64,000 nt of DNA, taken from assembly GCF_032154225.1 (NCBI RefSeq), contig NZ_JALDYF010000012.1:1-64000 (forward strand), given 5' to 3'. Shown here piece after piece: positions 17,457-26,174 of the stretch. Under the pieces are notes generated by a model that worked only from the letters and a program-made list of their open reading frames with translations, had not been told where the DNA came from and did no database searches. The DNA comes from Psychrobacillus sp032154225. Its GTDB lineage: Bacteria; Bacillota; Bacilli; Bacillales_A; Planococcaceae. Numbering within the stretch: position 1 is the first letter of the stretch; every line of letters starts with the position of its first letter. A program made the position numbers and the translations under genes.

Positions 17457-18437
17457 ATGGATACAGGTACACATATAGTTATGGGTATTGCACTAGGTGG
17501 GTTAGCACTAGCTGATCCTGTTGTTGCTGGAAGTTCCATCACGACAACTGCTGTTATTGCTGGTACTATTATCGGATCTCAAGCACCCGATATTGATACT
17601 GTCCTAAAGCTGCGTAATAATGCAGTATATATTCGACATCATCGTGGAATAACACATTCCATTCCTGCTGTACTTCTGTGGCCAATACTTATTTCATCTG
17701 TACTATGGTTCATTTTACAAGATGCAAATTTTCTTCATCTATGGCTTTGGACTTTTTTAGCCGTTTTTCTACATGTATTTGTAGATATTTTTAATTCTTA
17801 TGGAACACAAGCATTGCGACCGTTTTCAAGAAAATGGGTAGCACTTGGTGTGATAAATACATTTGACCCGATTATTTTTGGGTTGCATATTGTCGGTTTA
17901 CTATTTTGGATGCTTGGTGCTAACCCTATACTAACGTTTCTCATTATGTACGCGATAATCTTCGCTTACTATATACTACGATTTGCCGTCCAAGGGGCTG
18001 TAAAAAATGCTGTAAAGCATACAATTCCAAATGCTGAACAAATTATTGTTGCACCGACGATGAAGTTTTTCCAATGGCGCATTGCTGCAATTTCAGAAAC
18101 GCATCATTATGTAGGACGAGCATATGGGCGTTCGATTACGATTTACGATAAGTTTGAACGAGTTCCACTTCCTGAATCTGAATTAGTAAAAGCCGCATTA
18201 AAAGATAAAAATTTAAGTGCCTTTACTTCTTTTTCACCAATCTTTAGATGGGAAATTACGTCGTTTGATAAGTTACATGAAGTTAGATTGATCGACTTAC
18301 GTTATAGAAGTAATGATTATTATCCGTTCGTTGCAGTTGCTCACTTAAATGAGGACTTAGAAATAGTCAACTCCTATACAGGCTGGATATTTAGTGAAGA
18401 TAAGCTACGTAAAAAACTCGACTTCATGCCCAATTAA
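17457..18437 (+). CDS. yfhP: Membrane-bound metal-dependent hydrolase YfhP (YdjM family)
   Basis: Integral membrane protein of 326 residues. Four or so helices lie in the first 180 residues and a soluble tail follows. The family metal-ligand pattern is visible: an early MDTGTHIVMG with His, APDIDT with Asp, and HHRGITHS with a His cluster. B. subtilis YfhP is next to mutY in the same divergent arrangement. The hydrolysed substrate is unknown. AAAGGAGCTG precedes the ATG at 17457. Confidence 0.85.
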   Translation: MDTGTHIVMGIALGGLALADPVVAGSSITTTAVIAGTIIGSQAPDIDTVLKLRNNAVYIRHHRGITHSIPAVLLWPILISSVLWFILQDANFLHLWLWTFLAVFLHVFVDIFNSYGTQALRPFSRKWVALGVINTFDPIIFGLHIVGLLFWMLGANPILTFLIMYAIIFAYYILRFAVQGAVKNAVKHTIPNAEQIIVAPTMKFFQWRIAAISETHHYVGRAYGRSITIYDKFERVPLPESELVKAALKDKNLSAFTSFSPIFRWEITSFDKLHEVRLIDLRYRSNDYYPFVAVAHLNEDLEIVNSYTGWIFSEDKLRKKLDFMPN

Positions 18438-18444
18438 AAACTCG

Positions 18445-18475
18445 AAACGCTAGGAAAATGATTTCCTAGCGTTTT
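18445..18475. terminator. Bidirectional terminator between yfhP and yfhJ
   Basis: AAACGCTAGGAAA and TTTCCTAGCGTTTT form a stem between two convergent genes. Confidence 0.85.
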
Positions 18476-18476
18476 A

Positions 18477-18743
18477 TTAATTCAAAAAGTCATCTACCTC
18501 TAATAAATGCTTATATTTTTCATTTGTATGTGCAAATTCATGCAGTTGGTCGCCGTAACCTTCAATCCACTTTTTAATAACCATTTCTGTTACCGCCGTG
18601 CCTTTGTAATCATATCCTGCACGTGCATAAGATGATTCAAAATCAGACCAAAGTAGCTCAATCCACACTCTTGCCTTTGAAGCCGATAATTGATCATTTT
18701 TTTCAAGTAATTGCTTCGTTAAATTATCTATTTGTATTTGCAT
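18477..18743 (-). CDS. yfhJ: WVELL protein family member YfhJ
   Basis: Protein of 88 residues with the WIELLWSDFESSYARAGYDY block that defines the WVELL (YfhJ) family. The fold is predicted helical and the function is unknown. It follows yfhH with the stop TAA and the ATG only one base apart, and GAAGGGAAA serves as ribosome site. Third gene of a recX-yfhH-yfhJ set that is conserved in Bacillales. Confidence 0.82.
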   Translation of the reverse strand: MQIQIDNLTKQLLEKNDQLSASKARVWIELLWSDFESSYARAGYDYKGTAVTEMVIKKWIEGYGDQLHEFAHTNEKYKHLLEVDDFLN

Positions 18744-18744
18744 A

Positions 18745-19074
18745 TTATTTCCCTTCCTTCAAAGCTTCGAGTAATGAGATTGGTAATGCTTCTTCATAGC
18801 GATCTCCGCCTAGTCGATAACCCCATGCGAATCTTCCTTTCAAATATTCCACTTGAAAGAACATTCCTGGATCTCCTGTTATACGATACATTTCACCGGC
18901 TTTAATCGTAGATGGATCGATTAAATACGCCTGAGCCATCGCTACTTTTCTTTCATACACCGCAAACTCATTTATAATACCAAGCTGCTCTGCTTTTCTA
19001 GCTTTCTCTTTTAAGTTAGCAATTTCCGTGCGTAGTTCCTGTTCTGTCATGTCACCATATTTTTTCTCATTCAT
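18745..19074 (-). CDS. yfhH: DUF1811 protein YfhH
   Basis: Protein of 109 residues matching YfhH. An N-terminal helical hairpin (MTEQELRTEIANLKEKARKAE, residues 9-29) is followed by a small beta-barrel-like domain with GEMYRITGDPG and GYRLGG. Function is unknown. The start overlaps the 3-prime end of recX by 8 bases, so translation is coupled to recX. Confidence 0.8.
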   Translation of the reverse strand: MNEKKYGDMTEQELRTEIANLKEKARKAEQLGIINEFAVYERKVAMAQAYLIDPSTIKAGEMYRITGDPGMFFQVEYLKGRFAWGYRLGGDRYEEALPISLLEALKEGK

Positions 19075-19879
19075 CTTGCTGTTCCAGCCCCTTCTGTTCT
19101 ATATAAACATCTATATGTTCAGCAGGAAAGCCTTTTTGATAAAGTGCCTGCTTAACTCGTTTTTTCAAATCATATCCCACATATTTGGATGAATACTTTC
19201 TCCACACTTTATCACCTTGGGATCCAATAATATCTTCCCATTCTTCTTGCTCTTTTTCTAGCTCAAACGAAGCGATTGCTTGAGAAATAATCGTGAAATT
19301 ATATCCTTTACGAAGCAATGCTTCCTGCACTTTTTGCTTTATTTGCCTCGGTGTTTTATCTTGGCTTTGATGGATGATTTTTTCTGTTAATGTACGTGCA
19401 ATGGTCAACTGCTCATCCTCTGTATAAGTAGCTAGTACTTCTTCTTGGAGGTCCTTCTCAATTCCTTTTTTCTTTAGTTCTTGCCGAATCGCCCCTGGAC
19501 CTTTTTTACTATTTTTCTTTTGCGTTGCTACTAATGCTTTTGTAAAACTCTCGTCATTTAAAAATCCATGCTCGTATAATTTTCGAATCGCTTCCAAAAT
19601 AACAGATTCTCCAAATTCACTCATTTGTAATTTTTTCTTTACCTCATGCTCACTTCGCATTCGATAACTTAAAAAGTTAATCGCCTTATTATAAGCCTTT
19701 CTCACTTCATCATCAAAAACGATTTCATCTATTGTGAATGCTTCAATTACTTTTCCTTTTGAAAGCTGGTACTTAATAAGTACTGCTTCATCTACACTAA
19801 AAGCATATTTTTCATCCAAATATAAATTATATCGTTCATTATTATTTTTTTGTCTACCTATTTTCGTAATAACCGGCAT
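19067..19879 (-). CDS. recX: RecA-inhibiting regulatory protein RecX (YfhG)
   Basis: Protein of 270 residues made of repeated three-helix units, the long Bacillales form of RecX. Family landmarks are the NFLSYRMRSEHEVKKKL segment, then EHGFLND and KKKGPGAIRQELKKKGI. RecX binds RecA filaments and modulates recombination. ATG 19879 has GAGAGG seven bases upstream and gives the expected MPVITKI start; an upstream extension to 19900 is not supported. First gene of the recX-yfhH-yfhJ operon; divergent from yfhF. Confidence 0.92.
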   Translation of the reverse strand: MPVITKIGRQKNNNERYNLYLDEKYAFSVDEAVLIKYQLSKGKVIEAFTIDEIVFDDEVRKAYNKAINFLSYRMRSEHEVKKKLQMSEFGESVILEAIRKLYEHGFLNDESFTKALVATQKKNSKKGPGAIRQELKKKGIEKDLQEEVLATYTEDEQLTIARTLTEKIIHQSQDKTPRQIKQKVQEALLRKGYNFTIISQAIASFELEKEQEEWEDIIGSQGDKVWRKYSSKYVGYDLKKRVKQALYQKGFPAEHIDVYIEQKGLEQQDE

Positions 19880-19977
19880 GAACAAACCTCTCCATTTCAC
19901 TTCCTACTATTATAACGCATATGTTCGTAGGTGATAAACGTTTCGCATGCTAATATTGTTTTAAGGAGGTTTTGAAC

Positions 19978-20874
19978 ATGAAAATTGCAATTACTGGCGG
20001 AACTGGCTTTGTTGGAAATGAATTAACGCAACTTCTCGTTAATCAAGGACATGAGGTATTCATCTTAACTCGGTCCGAAAAAATCGCTGCAAATGGCATT
20101 ACGTATATTAAGTGGTTAACTACAAATGCACATCCTGAAAAAGAACTAGAAGGTATCGATGCAATCGTCAATCTTGCTGGGGAGTCGATTAATAATGGCA
20201 GATGGACTGAACTCCAAAAAAAGAAAATTTATACTAGTCGTATAGAAGTCACGAATGAAGTACTTCGCATACTAGAAAAACTTCAAGTCAAACCAAAAGT
20301 TCTCGTCAATGCAAGTGCAATTGGTATTTATCAAGCCTCAACTGACAAAATATACACAGAACAATCTACTCCACTCGGAACAGACTTTTTAGCTAAAACA
20401 GTACAAGATTGGGAACAACAAGCAAAAACAGCCGAGCAATTTGGCACTCGCGTTGCTTTCGGTCGATTTGGTATCATCTTAGGGAAAAGCGAAGGAGCAC
20501 TTCCACTAATGGTATTGCCTTATAAAATGTTTGTAGGTGGGACGGTTGGATCAGGCCGCCAATGGCTTTCATGGATTCATGTTCGGGATGTTGCAAGGGC
20601 GCTACTTTTTGCAATAGAGCATGATATACACGGACCTTTCAATGTTGCAGCTCCACACGCAAAAACGATGAACGATTTTGGAAAAGTAATTGGCGCAGTT
20701 TTACATCGTCCACATTACTTCCCTGTCCCAGCATTTGCACTAAAACTCGCACTCGGTGAAAAAAGCCAGTTAGTTTTAGAAGGACAACATGTCATTCCAG
20801 AAGTATTAATAAACAACGGCTTCACTTTTGAATTCGATCATTTAACAAAAGCTTTAACCGATATTTATAAATGA
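19978..20874 (+). CDS. yfhF: TIGR01777-type NAD-dependent epimerase/dehydratase YfhF
   Basis: Extended-SDR protein of 298 residues of the TIGR01777 (YfhF, SulA-like) group. It opens with KIAITGGTGFVGNELTQ and carries DAIVNLAGESI and RFGIILG, all typical of the group, which lacks a confirmed reaction. AAGGAGG lies 8 bases before ATG 19978; a TTG two codons upstream is less likely. It is divergent from recX, as in B. subtilis. Confidence 0.87.
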   Translation: MKIAITGGTGFVGNELTQLLVNQGHEVFILTRSEKIAANGITYIKWLTTNAHPEKELEGIDAIVNLAGESINNGRWTELQKKKIYTSRIEVTNEVLRILEKLQVKPKVLVNASAIGIYQASTDKIYTEQSTPLGTDFLAKTVQDWEQQAKTAEQFGTRVAFGRFGIILGKSEGALPLMVLPYKMFVGGTVGSGRQWLSWIHVRDVARALLFAIEHDIHGPFNVAAPHAKTMNDFGKVIGAVLHRPHYFPVPAFALKLALGEKSQLVLEGQHVIPEVLINNGFTFEFDHLTKALTDIYK

Positions 20875-21360
20875 ATAAATCAATCCTGCTCATTAACCTA
20901 TTTCACATAAAATGCGTCTTAATGGCAATTTCCGCTGGGATTTTCTTTACAGGGGTGGACGTTTCCCGCTGGAGTCGCCACCCCTTCGCTTCAATCCACT
21001 GGAGCTTGCTATTTATTTAGAATGGAAGCAATATTTCTTAGAAAAGCGAACGAATAAATAGTTTTCCAACTAAAAAATCAAAGCAACGAATGAGAAGGTA
21101 AATTATTTAACAAGTGCAAATTGTAAATTCCACCTTGCATTTTATAGATCATTTCCCATGATTACTTATCTATATAAAAAGTAAAACACTTGATTCCGTA
21201 GCGCGCTGGGCCGCATGAGCCGAAGTATGAGACCCACTTGAGCACAGCACAAGTTGGCTCATGCAAGGTGCGGCAAGCGCGGTGGCATAGTGGCTATTCG
21301 TTAAGAATCACATTATGTAAAAAGTGAACGAAAATACAAAACTGAATAAAATGGTTAATC
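20875..21360. repeat. Gene-free region with two structured GC-rich elements
   Basis: No gene is visible. At 20951-20984 GGGGTGG and CCACCCC flank a core holding TTTCCCGCTGGAGTCG, a 16-base block also present at 14191-14206. A second, unrelated element at about 21196-21296 contains nested inverted repeats: GCATGAGCC (21213-21221) pairs with GGCTCATGC (21256-21264) and CCACTTG with CAAGTTGG inside it. The remainder is AT-rich and featureless. Confidence 0.55.
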
Positions 21361-21370
21361 AACAGGCGTG

Positions 21371-21400
21371 TGAATAAATTACATTCCAAAGCGCAACCTA
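21371..21400 (+). promoter_or_regulatory. Sigma-G-like promoter of pdaA
   Basis: TGAATA (21371-21376), a 17-base spacer and CAACCTA (21394-21400) resemble the forespore consensus; the -35 and spacing equal those of the SASP promoter. The predicted start of transcription lies inside a terminator-like hairpin. In B. subtilis pdaA is a sigma-G gene. Confidence 0.6.
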
Positions 21401-21424
21401 TGTAAAAAGAAAGGTTGCGTTTTT
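21392..21424 (+). terminator. Terminator-like hairpin touching the pdaA start codon
   Basis: CGCAACCT (21392-21399) pairs with AGGTTGCG (21412-21419), followed by five T ending directly before the pdaA ATG at 21425. The second arm contains the only ribosome-site-like AAAGG. It may stop read-through transcripts or hide the ribosome site in them. Confidence 0.6.
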
Positions 21425-22231
21425 ATGTGGAAATATCATGTATTCGGGCTAACTTTAGCTGCTATAATACTTACCATCGGCGTTTTCTATCAGCCTTTTT
21501 CAGCACAAGCTGAAGAATTACATTGGGGGATGAAAAAAGCAAAAAATGAAATACAAGCAGAGGCTGGCCCAGAGCTAGATGCAATGCTCGAAAGACATGG
21601 TGCAATTTATAAAGGAAAAGCAGATGAAAAAATACTGTACTTTACGTTCGACAATGGATATGAAAATGGCTATACAGAAAGCATATTAGATACACTAAAA
21701 GCAGAAAAAATTAGTGCTACATTCTTTTTAACTGGGCATTATTTAGAAAGTGCCACCCCTTTAGTAAAACGGATGATTGATGAAGGTCACCAAATCGGTA
21801 ACCACACATACGGACATCCTAATTTAGCCAAACTTTCGAAAGAGGAAATCAAAAAAGAATTACAGAAATTCGATAGTCGTTTAAAAGAACTTACTTCATT
21901 AGAAAGAACTACTGTAACAAGACCACCTGCTGGTGTTTTTAATGATCAAGTTTTAGAAGCTGCCAAGGAAGTTGGGTATCAACATATTTTTTGGTCTGTT
22001 GCATTTATTGATTGGCATAAAGATCAGAAAAAGGGTGGTAAATATGCTTATGACCAACTAATGTCGCAAATTCATCCTGGTGCTATCATTCTCATGCATA
22101 CAGTTTCACCCGATAATGCGGAAGGCCTTCCAATGTTTATAAAGGAAGCAAGAAAAATGGGATACACATTTGGTACACTCGATGAACTTAATATGAATAA
22201 TCTGGGTATTCCGCTTTCTTTGCAACCATGA
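21425..22231 (+). CDS. pdaA: Delta-lactam-biosynthetic de-N-acetylase PdaA
   Basis: Polysaccharide deacetylase of 268 residues, exported by an N-terminal signal peptide (about residues 1-29, ending QAEE). It deacetylates N-acetylmuramic acid in spore cortex precursors so that muramic delta-lactam can form. NodB motifs are present: FDNGYENG (catalytic Asp), GNHTYGHP (metal His pair), RPPAGVF and ILMHTVS. A sigma-G-like promoter precedes it. The ribosome site is weak and lies within a hairpin. Confidence 0.93.
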   Translation: MWKYHVFGLTLAAIILTIGVFYQPFSAQAEELHWGMKKAKNEIQAEAGPELDAMLERHGAIYKGKADEKILYFTFDNGYENGYTESILDTLKAEKISATFFLTGHYLESATPLVKRMIDEGHQIGNHTYGHPNLAKLSKEEIKKELQKFDSRLKELTSLERTTVTRPPAGVFNDQVLEAAKEVGYQHIFWSVAFIDWHKDQKKGGKYAYDQLMSQIHPGAIILMHTVSPDNAEGLPMFIKEARKMGYTFGTLDELNMNNLGIPLSLQP

Positions 22232-22276
22232 TATTGTCCTTTATAATAGAAGAAAGATTATAAAGGACGTGAAGCA

Positions 22277-23653
22277 ATGACAGAACAAACAGCAATACAA
22301 GTTGGTCAAGAATTTCCATTAACGATAAAAAGGCTCGGTATTAACGGAGAAGGTGTCGGCTTTTTCAAACGAAGCGTTGTATTCGTAAAAGGTGCGCTAC
22401 CTGGAGAAATAATTACGGCACAAATTACAGAAGTTAAACCCAAATATGCGGAAGCAATCATCAAATCAATCCGACAAGCTTCTCCCGACCGAGTTAATCC
22501 ACCTTGCCCTGTGTACGATGACTGTGGCGGCTGTCAATTACAGCATATGACTTACGAAAGACAGCTTATCGAGAAAAAAGACTTGGTTATGCAAGCACTA
22601 GAACGTTATGTGACAGATTTAGCTCCTTCTATTGAGGTAAGACAAACAATTGGAATGGACAATCCTTGGAATTACCGAAATAAAAGTCAGTTCCAAGTAA
22701 GAAAATTAGGAGAAAAAGTAATCGCTGGGCTATATTCAGAAAGCTCTAACTTACTAGTCGACATTGACGAATGTGCTGTGCAGCATCCTGCAACAACACA
22801 TATTACAAATGAAATTAAAAAATATTTACAAGAACTAAATATCTCGATTTATGATGGACGCAATTCAAAAGGAGTTGTCCGTACAATTGTAGTTCGTACA
22901 GGTATGAAAACAGGACAAATTCAAGTTACACTTGTAACTACTCAAAAGAAAATGCATCATAAAGAAGAATTAGTACAAAAAATCCGTGCAATAGATGCTA
23001 ATATTGTGTCCATTAGTCAAAACATAAATGCAGAAGATACATCGCTTATTTTTGGAGACACAACATTTAACTTACACGGTAAAGAAACAATCCATGAAAA
23101 ATTAGGTGAGCTTGCATTCGATCTATCTGCTCGCGCATTTTTCCAGTTAAACCCAGAGCAAACAGAACACTTATACAATGAAATCGAAAAAGCAGCAGCA
23201 TTAACTGGAGAAGAAACAATTGTAGATGCTTATTGTGGAGTTGGCACAATCGGACTTTGGCTTGCAAAAAATGCAAAAGAAGTTCGCGGTATGGATATTG
23301 TAGAAGAATCTATCCAAGATGCGAAAAAGAATGCGAAACGCAATGGCTTTAAAAACACAAAATATGTTCATGGTACAGCACAACAATGGTTACAAAAGTG
23401 GAAAAACGAAGGTTTCGTTCCCGATGTATTAACAGTAGACCCACCACGTGCTGGACTTGACGATGAGTTACTAAAAACAATTTTAGACATTCAACCAAAA
23501 CGTTTTGTATACACATCATGCAATCCTTCGACTCTCGCAAAAGATTTAAAGCAACTTTCGAAAGTGTATGATATTAAGTATATTCAACCAATAGACATGT
23601 TCGCCCAAACTGCTCACGTCGAAGCTGTTACATTGTTGGAATTAAAGAACTAA
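22277..23653 (+). CDS. rlmCD: 23S rRNA (uracil-5-)-methyltransferase RlmCD (RumA family)
   Basis: SAM-dependent methyltransferase of 458 residues. An N-terminal TRAM domain (about 5-65) is followed by an iron-sulfur cluster site C-x5-C-x2-C in CPVYDDCGGC and the Rossmann methyltransferase domain with VDAYCGVGTIGLW, DPPRAGLD and the catalytic YTSCNP. In B. subtilis the single RlmCD enzyme makes m5U747 and m5U1939. AAAGGACG precedes the ATG. It ends in a hairpin shared with the convergent chemoreceptor gene. Confidence 0.9.
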   Translation: MTEQTAIQVGQEFPLTIKRLGINGEGVGFFKRSVVFVKGALPGEIITAQITEVKPKYAEAIIKSIRQASPDRVNPPCPVYDDCGGCQLQHMTYERQLIEKKDLVMQALERYVTDLAPSIEVRQTIGMDNPWNYRNKSQFQVRKLGEKVIAGLYSESSNLLVDIDECAVQHPATTHITNEIKKYLQELNISIYDGRNSKGVVRTIVVRTGMKTGQIQVTLVTTQKKMHHKEELVQKIRAIDANIVSISQNINAEDTSLIFGDTTFNLHGKETIHEKLGELAFDLSARAFFQLNPEQTEHLYNEIEKAAALTGEETIVDAYCGVGTIGLWLAKNAKEVRGMDIVEESIQDAKKNAKRNGFKNTKYVHGTAQQWLQKWKNEGFVPDVLTVDPPRAGLDDELLKTILDIQPKRFVYTSCNPSTLAKDLKQLSKVYDIKYIQPIDMFAQTAHVEAVTLLELKN

Positions 23654-23663
23654 ACATAAGAAA

Positions 23664-23717
23664 GGTCCATGTGATGTAAACAATTCAAAATTGTTTTCCT
23701 CACATGGACCATTTTTT
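23664..23717. terminator. Bidirectional terminator with conserved inner palindrome
   Basis: GGTCCATGTGA pairs with TCACATGGACC, enclosing AAACAATTCAAAATTGTTT. The inner palindrome recurs at 25546-25567 and 60147-60167 with different outer stems. Confidence 0.85.
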
Positions 23718-25416
23718 ATAACTTAAATTTATGTGCCATTTCTTGCAGTTCCGAAGATAATTTTCCTAATATTTGGGCTGATGCAGAAATCTCTTCCATC
23801 GTTGCATTTTGTTCTTCTGCAGCAGCAGCTACAGTTTGTGCTTTGTCCGACGAATTTACTGAAAGAGTAGCTACTTCGTCTATACTACCTTTTATACTAA
23901 GTGTATTCGCACTTAATTGCTCAATTACGGCAGATATATTTTCTGTTTGACTTGATACATCTTGTACCATCGAAGAAATACTGCCAAAGTTACCTTCAGA
24001 TTTTTTCACAAGATTTATTCCATCGCTTACAGTGTTAGTTGATACTTCCATCGCACTGATTGCTTTCACTACTTCTTCTTGTATCGACACAATTACATCA
24101 CGAATTTGGTTGGCAGCTACAGAAGAATCTTCCGCTAATTTTCGAACTTCATCTGCTACAACAGCAAATCCTTTTCCAGCTTCTCCTGCTCGAGCCGCTT
24201 CAATCGCTGCATTTAATGCCAATAAATTTGTTTGGTCTGCAATAGCTGTAATAAGCCCAACAATTTGGCTTATTTCTGCTGATTTTTCTCCTAATGAATG
24301 AACAACTTCCGACGTTGTTTCAGTAGAGCGTTGAATATTTGTCATTTGTTGCATCGTTTCATCCATCATAGAAGAACCTAAAGTCGTGTACTCCCTAGTA
24401 GATATAGCTAAATCTGATACAGATTGAACAGAAGTACTAGCTTGTTCCATTCCTATCACCATTTCCGAAATGGCTTCATTACTAGTTTGAGCTCCTTGCA
24501 CTTGTAAATCTGCTCCTTCTGAAACATCTACCATCGCGCTTGTAATTTGCTCAGTTGCTTTACTTGTTTCTTCCGCACTTGCTGATAGTTCCTCAGAAGT
24601 AGCTGCAACTGTTTGAATATGATCTTGTAACCCTTGCACTAATGTTTTTAAATTGAGCATCATTTGATTAAAATCAGTTGCTAATTGTCCGATTTCATCA
24701 CTGTTTTTTATTTGTACTGGTTCAAGTCTTAAATTTCCATCTGCTAGTTCTTTCGCTTGTGCTGATAAAAGCTCTACTGGAGCCTTAATAACACGCATGA
24801 AAAATACAACAATAGCACTTATTATAATAACGGATAATATACTTACTGCGATTAGTAAAATAACTACTCTTTGGAAACTAACTTCTCCTTGATTGTTGGT
24901 CGCCATTGCTTGTTTTTCGTGTAAAGTGATTAAATTATTAAGGTTACTTTGTGTTATATCGTATAGTTCATTTGCTTCATAAGACATCGCAATTGCTTGG
25001 TCTACTTGACCTGAATTACTTAAACCAATTACTGAATTCAAATGATCAAGGTAAATAGCCCAGTTGGACTTAAACTCTTCTACAGCTACTTTCCCCTCTG
25101 AAGTCGTTAGCACTGATTCATACTCTTTTATAGAAGTTTCTATTTCTGCGTGTATTGTTTCAATTTCTTTTATATATTTATCTGTAAATTCTTTATCCTT
25201 AGATAACAATATCTTTTGTGTAGTTATAAGGAAATCGTCTGTTTGAACATTTACTTGGTTAACCATTTTTATTTTCGGCATAACCTCACTGTTTAACGTC
25301 TTTATATTCCCATTCAATGTAAAGGCACTAAAAATCGAAAAAGCACTTATTGCCAAAATAATAAACATAATTAATGAAAATGAAATGCTTAGCTTTTTTC
25401 CAATTGACCACTTCAT
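23716..25416 (-). CDS. Methyl-accepting chemotaxis protein with four-helix sensor
   Basis: Chemoreceptor of 566 residues. A first membrane helix (about 11-31) is followed by an extracellular helical domain (about 32-183, 4HB_MCP type), a second helix (about 184-206), HAMP (about 207-260) and the long coiled-coil signalling domain. The hairpin tip with DQTNLLALNAAIEAARAGE is fully conserved, so it should couple to CheW/CheA. The ligand is unknown. AGGGGGAAC precedes the ATG. No chemotaxis kinase genes are in the window. Confidence 0.92.
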   Translation of the reverse strand: MKWSIGKKLSISFSLIMFIILAISAFSIFSAFTLNGNIKTLNSEVMPKIKMVNQVNVQTDDFLITTQKILLSKDKEFTDKYIKEIETIHAEIETSIKEYESVLTTSEGKVAVEEFKSNWAIYLDHLNSVIGLSNSGQVDQAIAMSYEANELYDITQSNLNNLITLHEKQAMATNNQGEVSFQRVVILLIAVSILSVIIISAIVVFFMRVIKAPVELLSAQAKELADGNLRLEPVQIKNSDEIGQLATDFNQMMLNLKTLVQGLQDHIQTVAATSEELSASAEETSKATEQITSAMVDVSEGADLQVQGAQTSNEAISEMVIGMEQASTSVQSVSDLAISTREYTTLGSSMMDETMQQMTNIQRSTETTSEVVHSLGEKSAEISQIVGLITAIADQTNLLALNAAIEAARAGEAGKGFAVVADEVRKLAEDSSVAANQIRDVIVSIQEEVVKAISAMEVSTNTVSDGINLVKKSEGNFGSISSMVQDVSSQTENISAVIEQLSANTLSIKGSIDEVATLSVNSSDKAQTVAAAAEEQNATMEEISASAQILGKLSSELQEMAHKFKL

Positions 25417-25532
25417 ATTTGTTCCCCCTATACTTTCATTTTCTATATAATGTAAAAAATAACTGCTAACTACCTACATTATATATGAAATTTCAACATA
25501 AATCGACAAATTTTTGATTACTTAAAAAAATA

Positions 25533-25580
25533 AAAAAACGGTGACACAAACAATGCAAAATTGTTTATATCACCACTTTT
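25533..25580 (-). terminator. Terminator with conserved inner palindrome (second copy)
   Basis: GGTGACACAAACAAT and ATTGTTTATATCACC pair with A/T runs on both sides. It ends the small membrane protein gene and shares its core with hairpins at 23.7 and 60.1 kb. Confidence 0.8.
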
Positions 25581-25595
25581 TGCTTATTTTCTTTA

Positions 25596-26027
25596 TTAGT
25601 TAGCATCCGTCTCTTTATTTCCAAATAACCCTAAGATCAAAGTTAATCCGGCAACTATAGAAGGAATCGGAGAAGTACTGATATAAATCATCCAATTTGG
25701 AAACGGTATACTAATAGAATTGTTTGTAAATATCGCAATAGTCATTCCAACTGGGCTATAAAATGCGATAAGAAAACATGGCAGAGTTATACAGAGAAGC
25801 ATCGAAACATTTATCTTAAATGACCATTTTCTTTTACAAATCAATGAAATGTACATCCCTATAAAAACTGGAGCAGTCGCCATATACCATGCGAAATACT
25901 TCGGGTCAAAGGTCGTTGAAATATTGAATTTTAAAATCCCCTCAAAATGCATACTAACTTGTATTAATGCAATTAAACCCGCCACCCAGAAGATTTTTAA
26001 AACATATTTAGACCAATTATTTCTCAT
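25596..26027 (-). CDS. Four-helix membrane protein of unknown function
   Basis: Protein of 143 residues with four strongly hydrophobic segments (about residues 9-26, 46-66, 74-97 and 113-136) joined by short loops. I do not recognise the family. GGAG stands 7 bases before the ATG. It sits between two chemoreceptor genes on the same strand but has its own terminator, and the gap to the upstream receptor also holds a terminator, so it appears to be a single-gene unit. Confidence 0.6.
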   Translation of the reverse strand: MRNNWSKYVLKIFWVAGLIALIQVSMHFEGILKFNISTTFDPKYFAWYMATAPVFIGMYISLICKRKWSFKINVSMLLCITLPCFLIAFYSPVGMTIAIFTNNSISIPFPNWMIYISTSPIPSIVAGLTLILGLFGNKETDAN

Positions 26028-26129
26028 TTACCCACTCCTCACTACTTTATTAGAAATCAGAAGATTCACTCATTTTATATTAATACGTTTCAATTACATA
26101 ATCGGTTTCATTTTTGGTCATAATTCCCT

Positions 26130-26172
26130 TCAAAAAAGACGCCCAGCTAAATTCAACTGGCACGCCTTTTTC
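26130..26172 (-). terminator. Terminator of the MFS-chemoreceptor operon
   Basis: GACGCCCAGCT and ACTGGCACGCC pair imperfectly; on the minus strand the stem is followed by six T. Confidence 0.75.
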
Positions 26173-26174
26173 TA

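Noticed and set aside
19916..19929. LexA (SOS) box upstream of recX
   Set aside because: Only one half-site (CGAAC) is good; the other half, GCGTT, has little match to GTTCG, so the palindrome required for LexA is missing.
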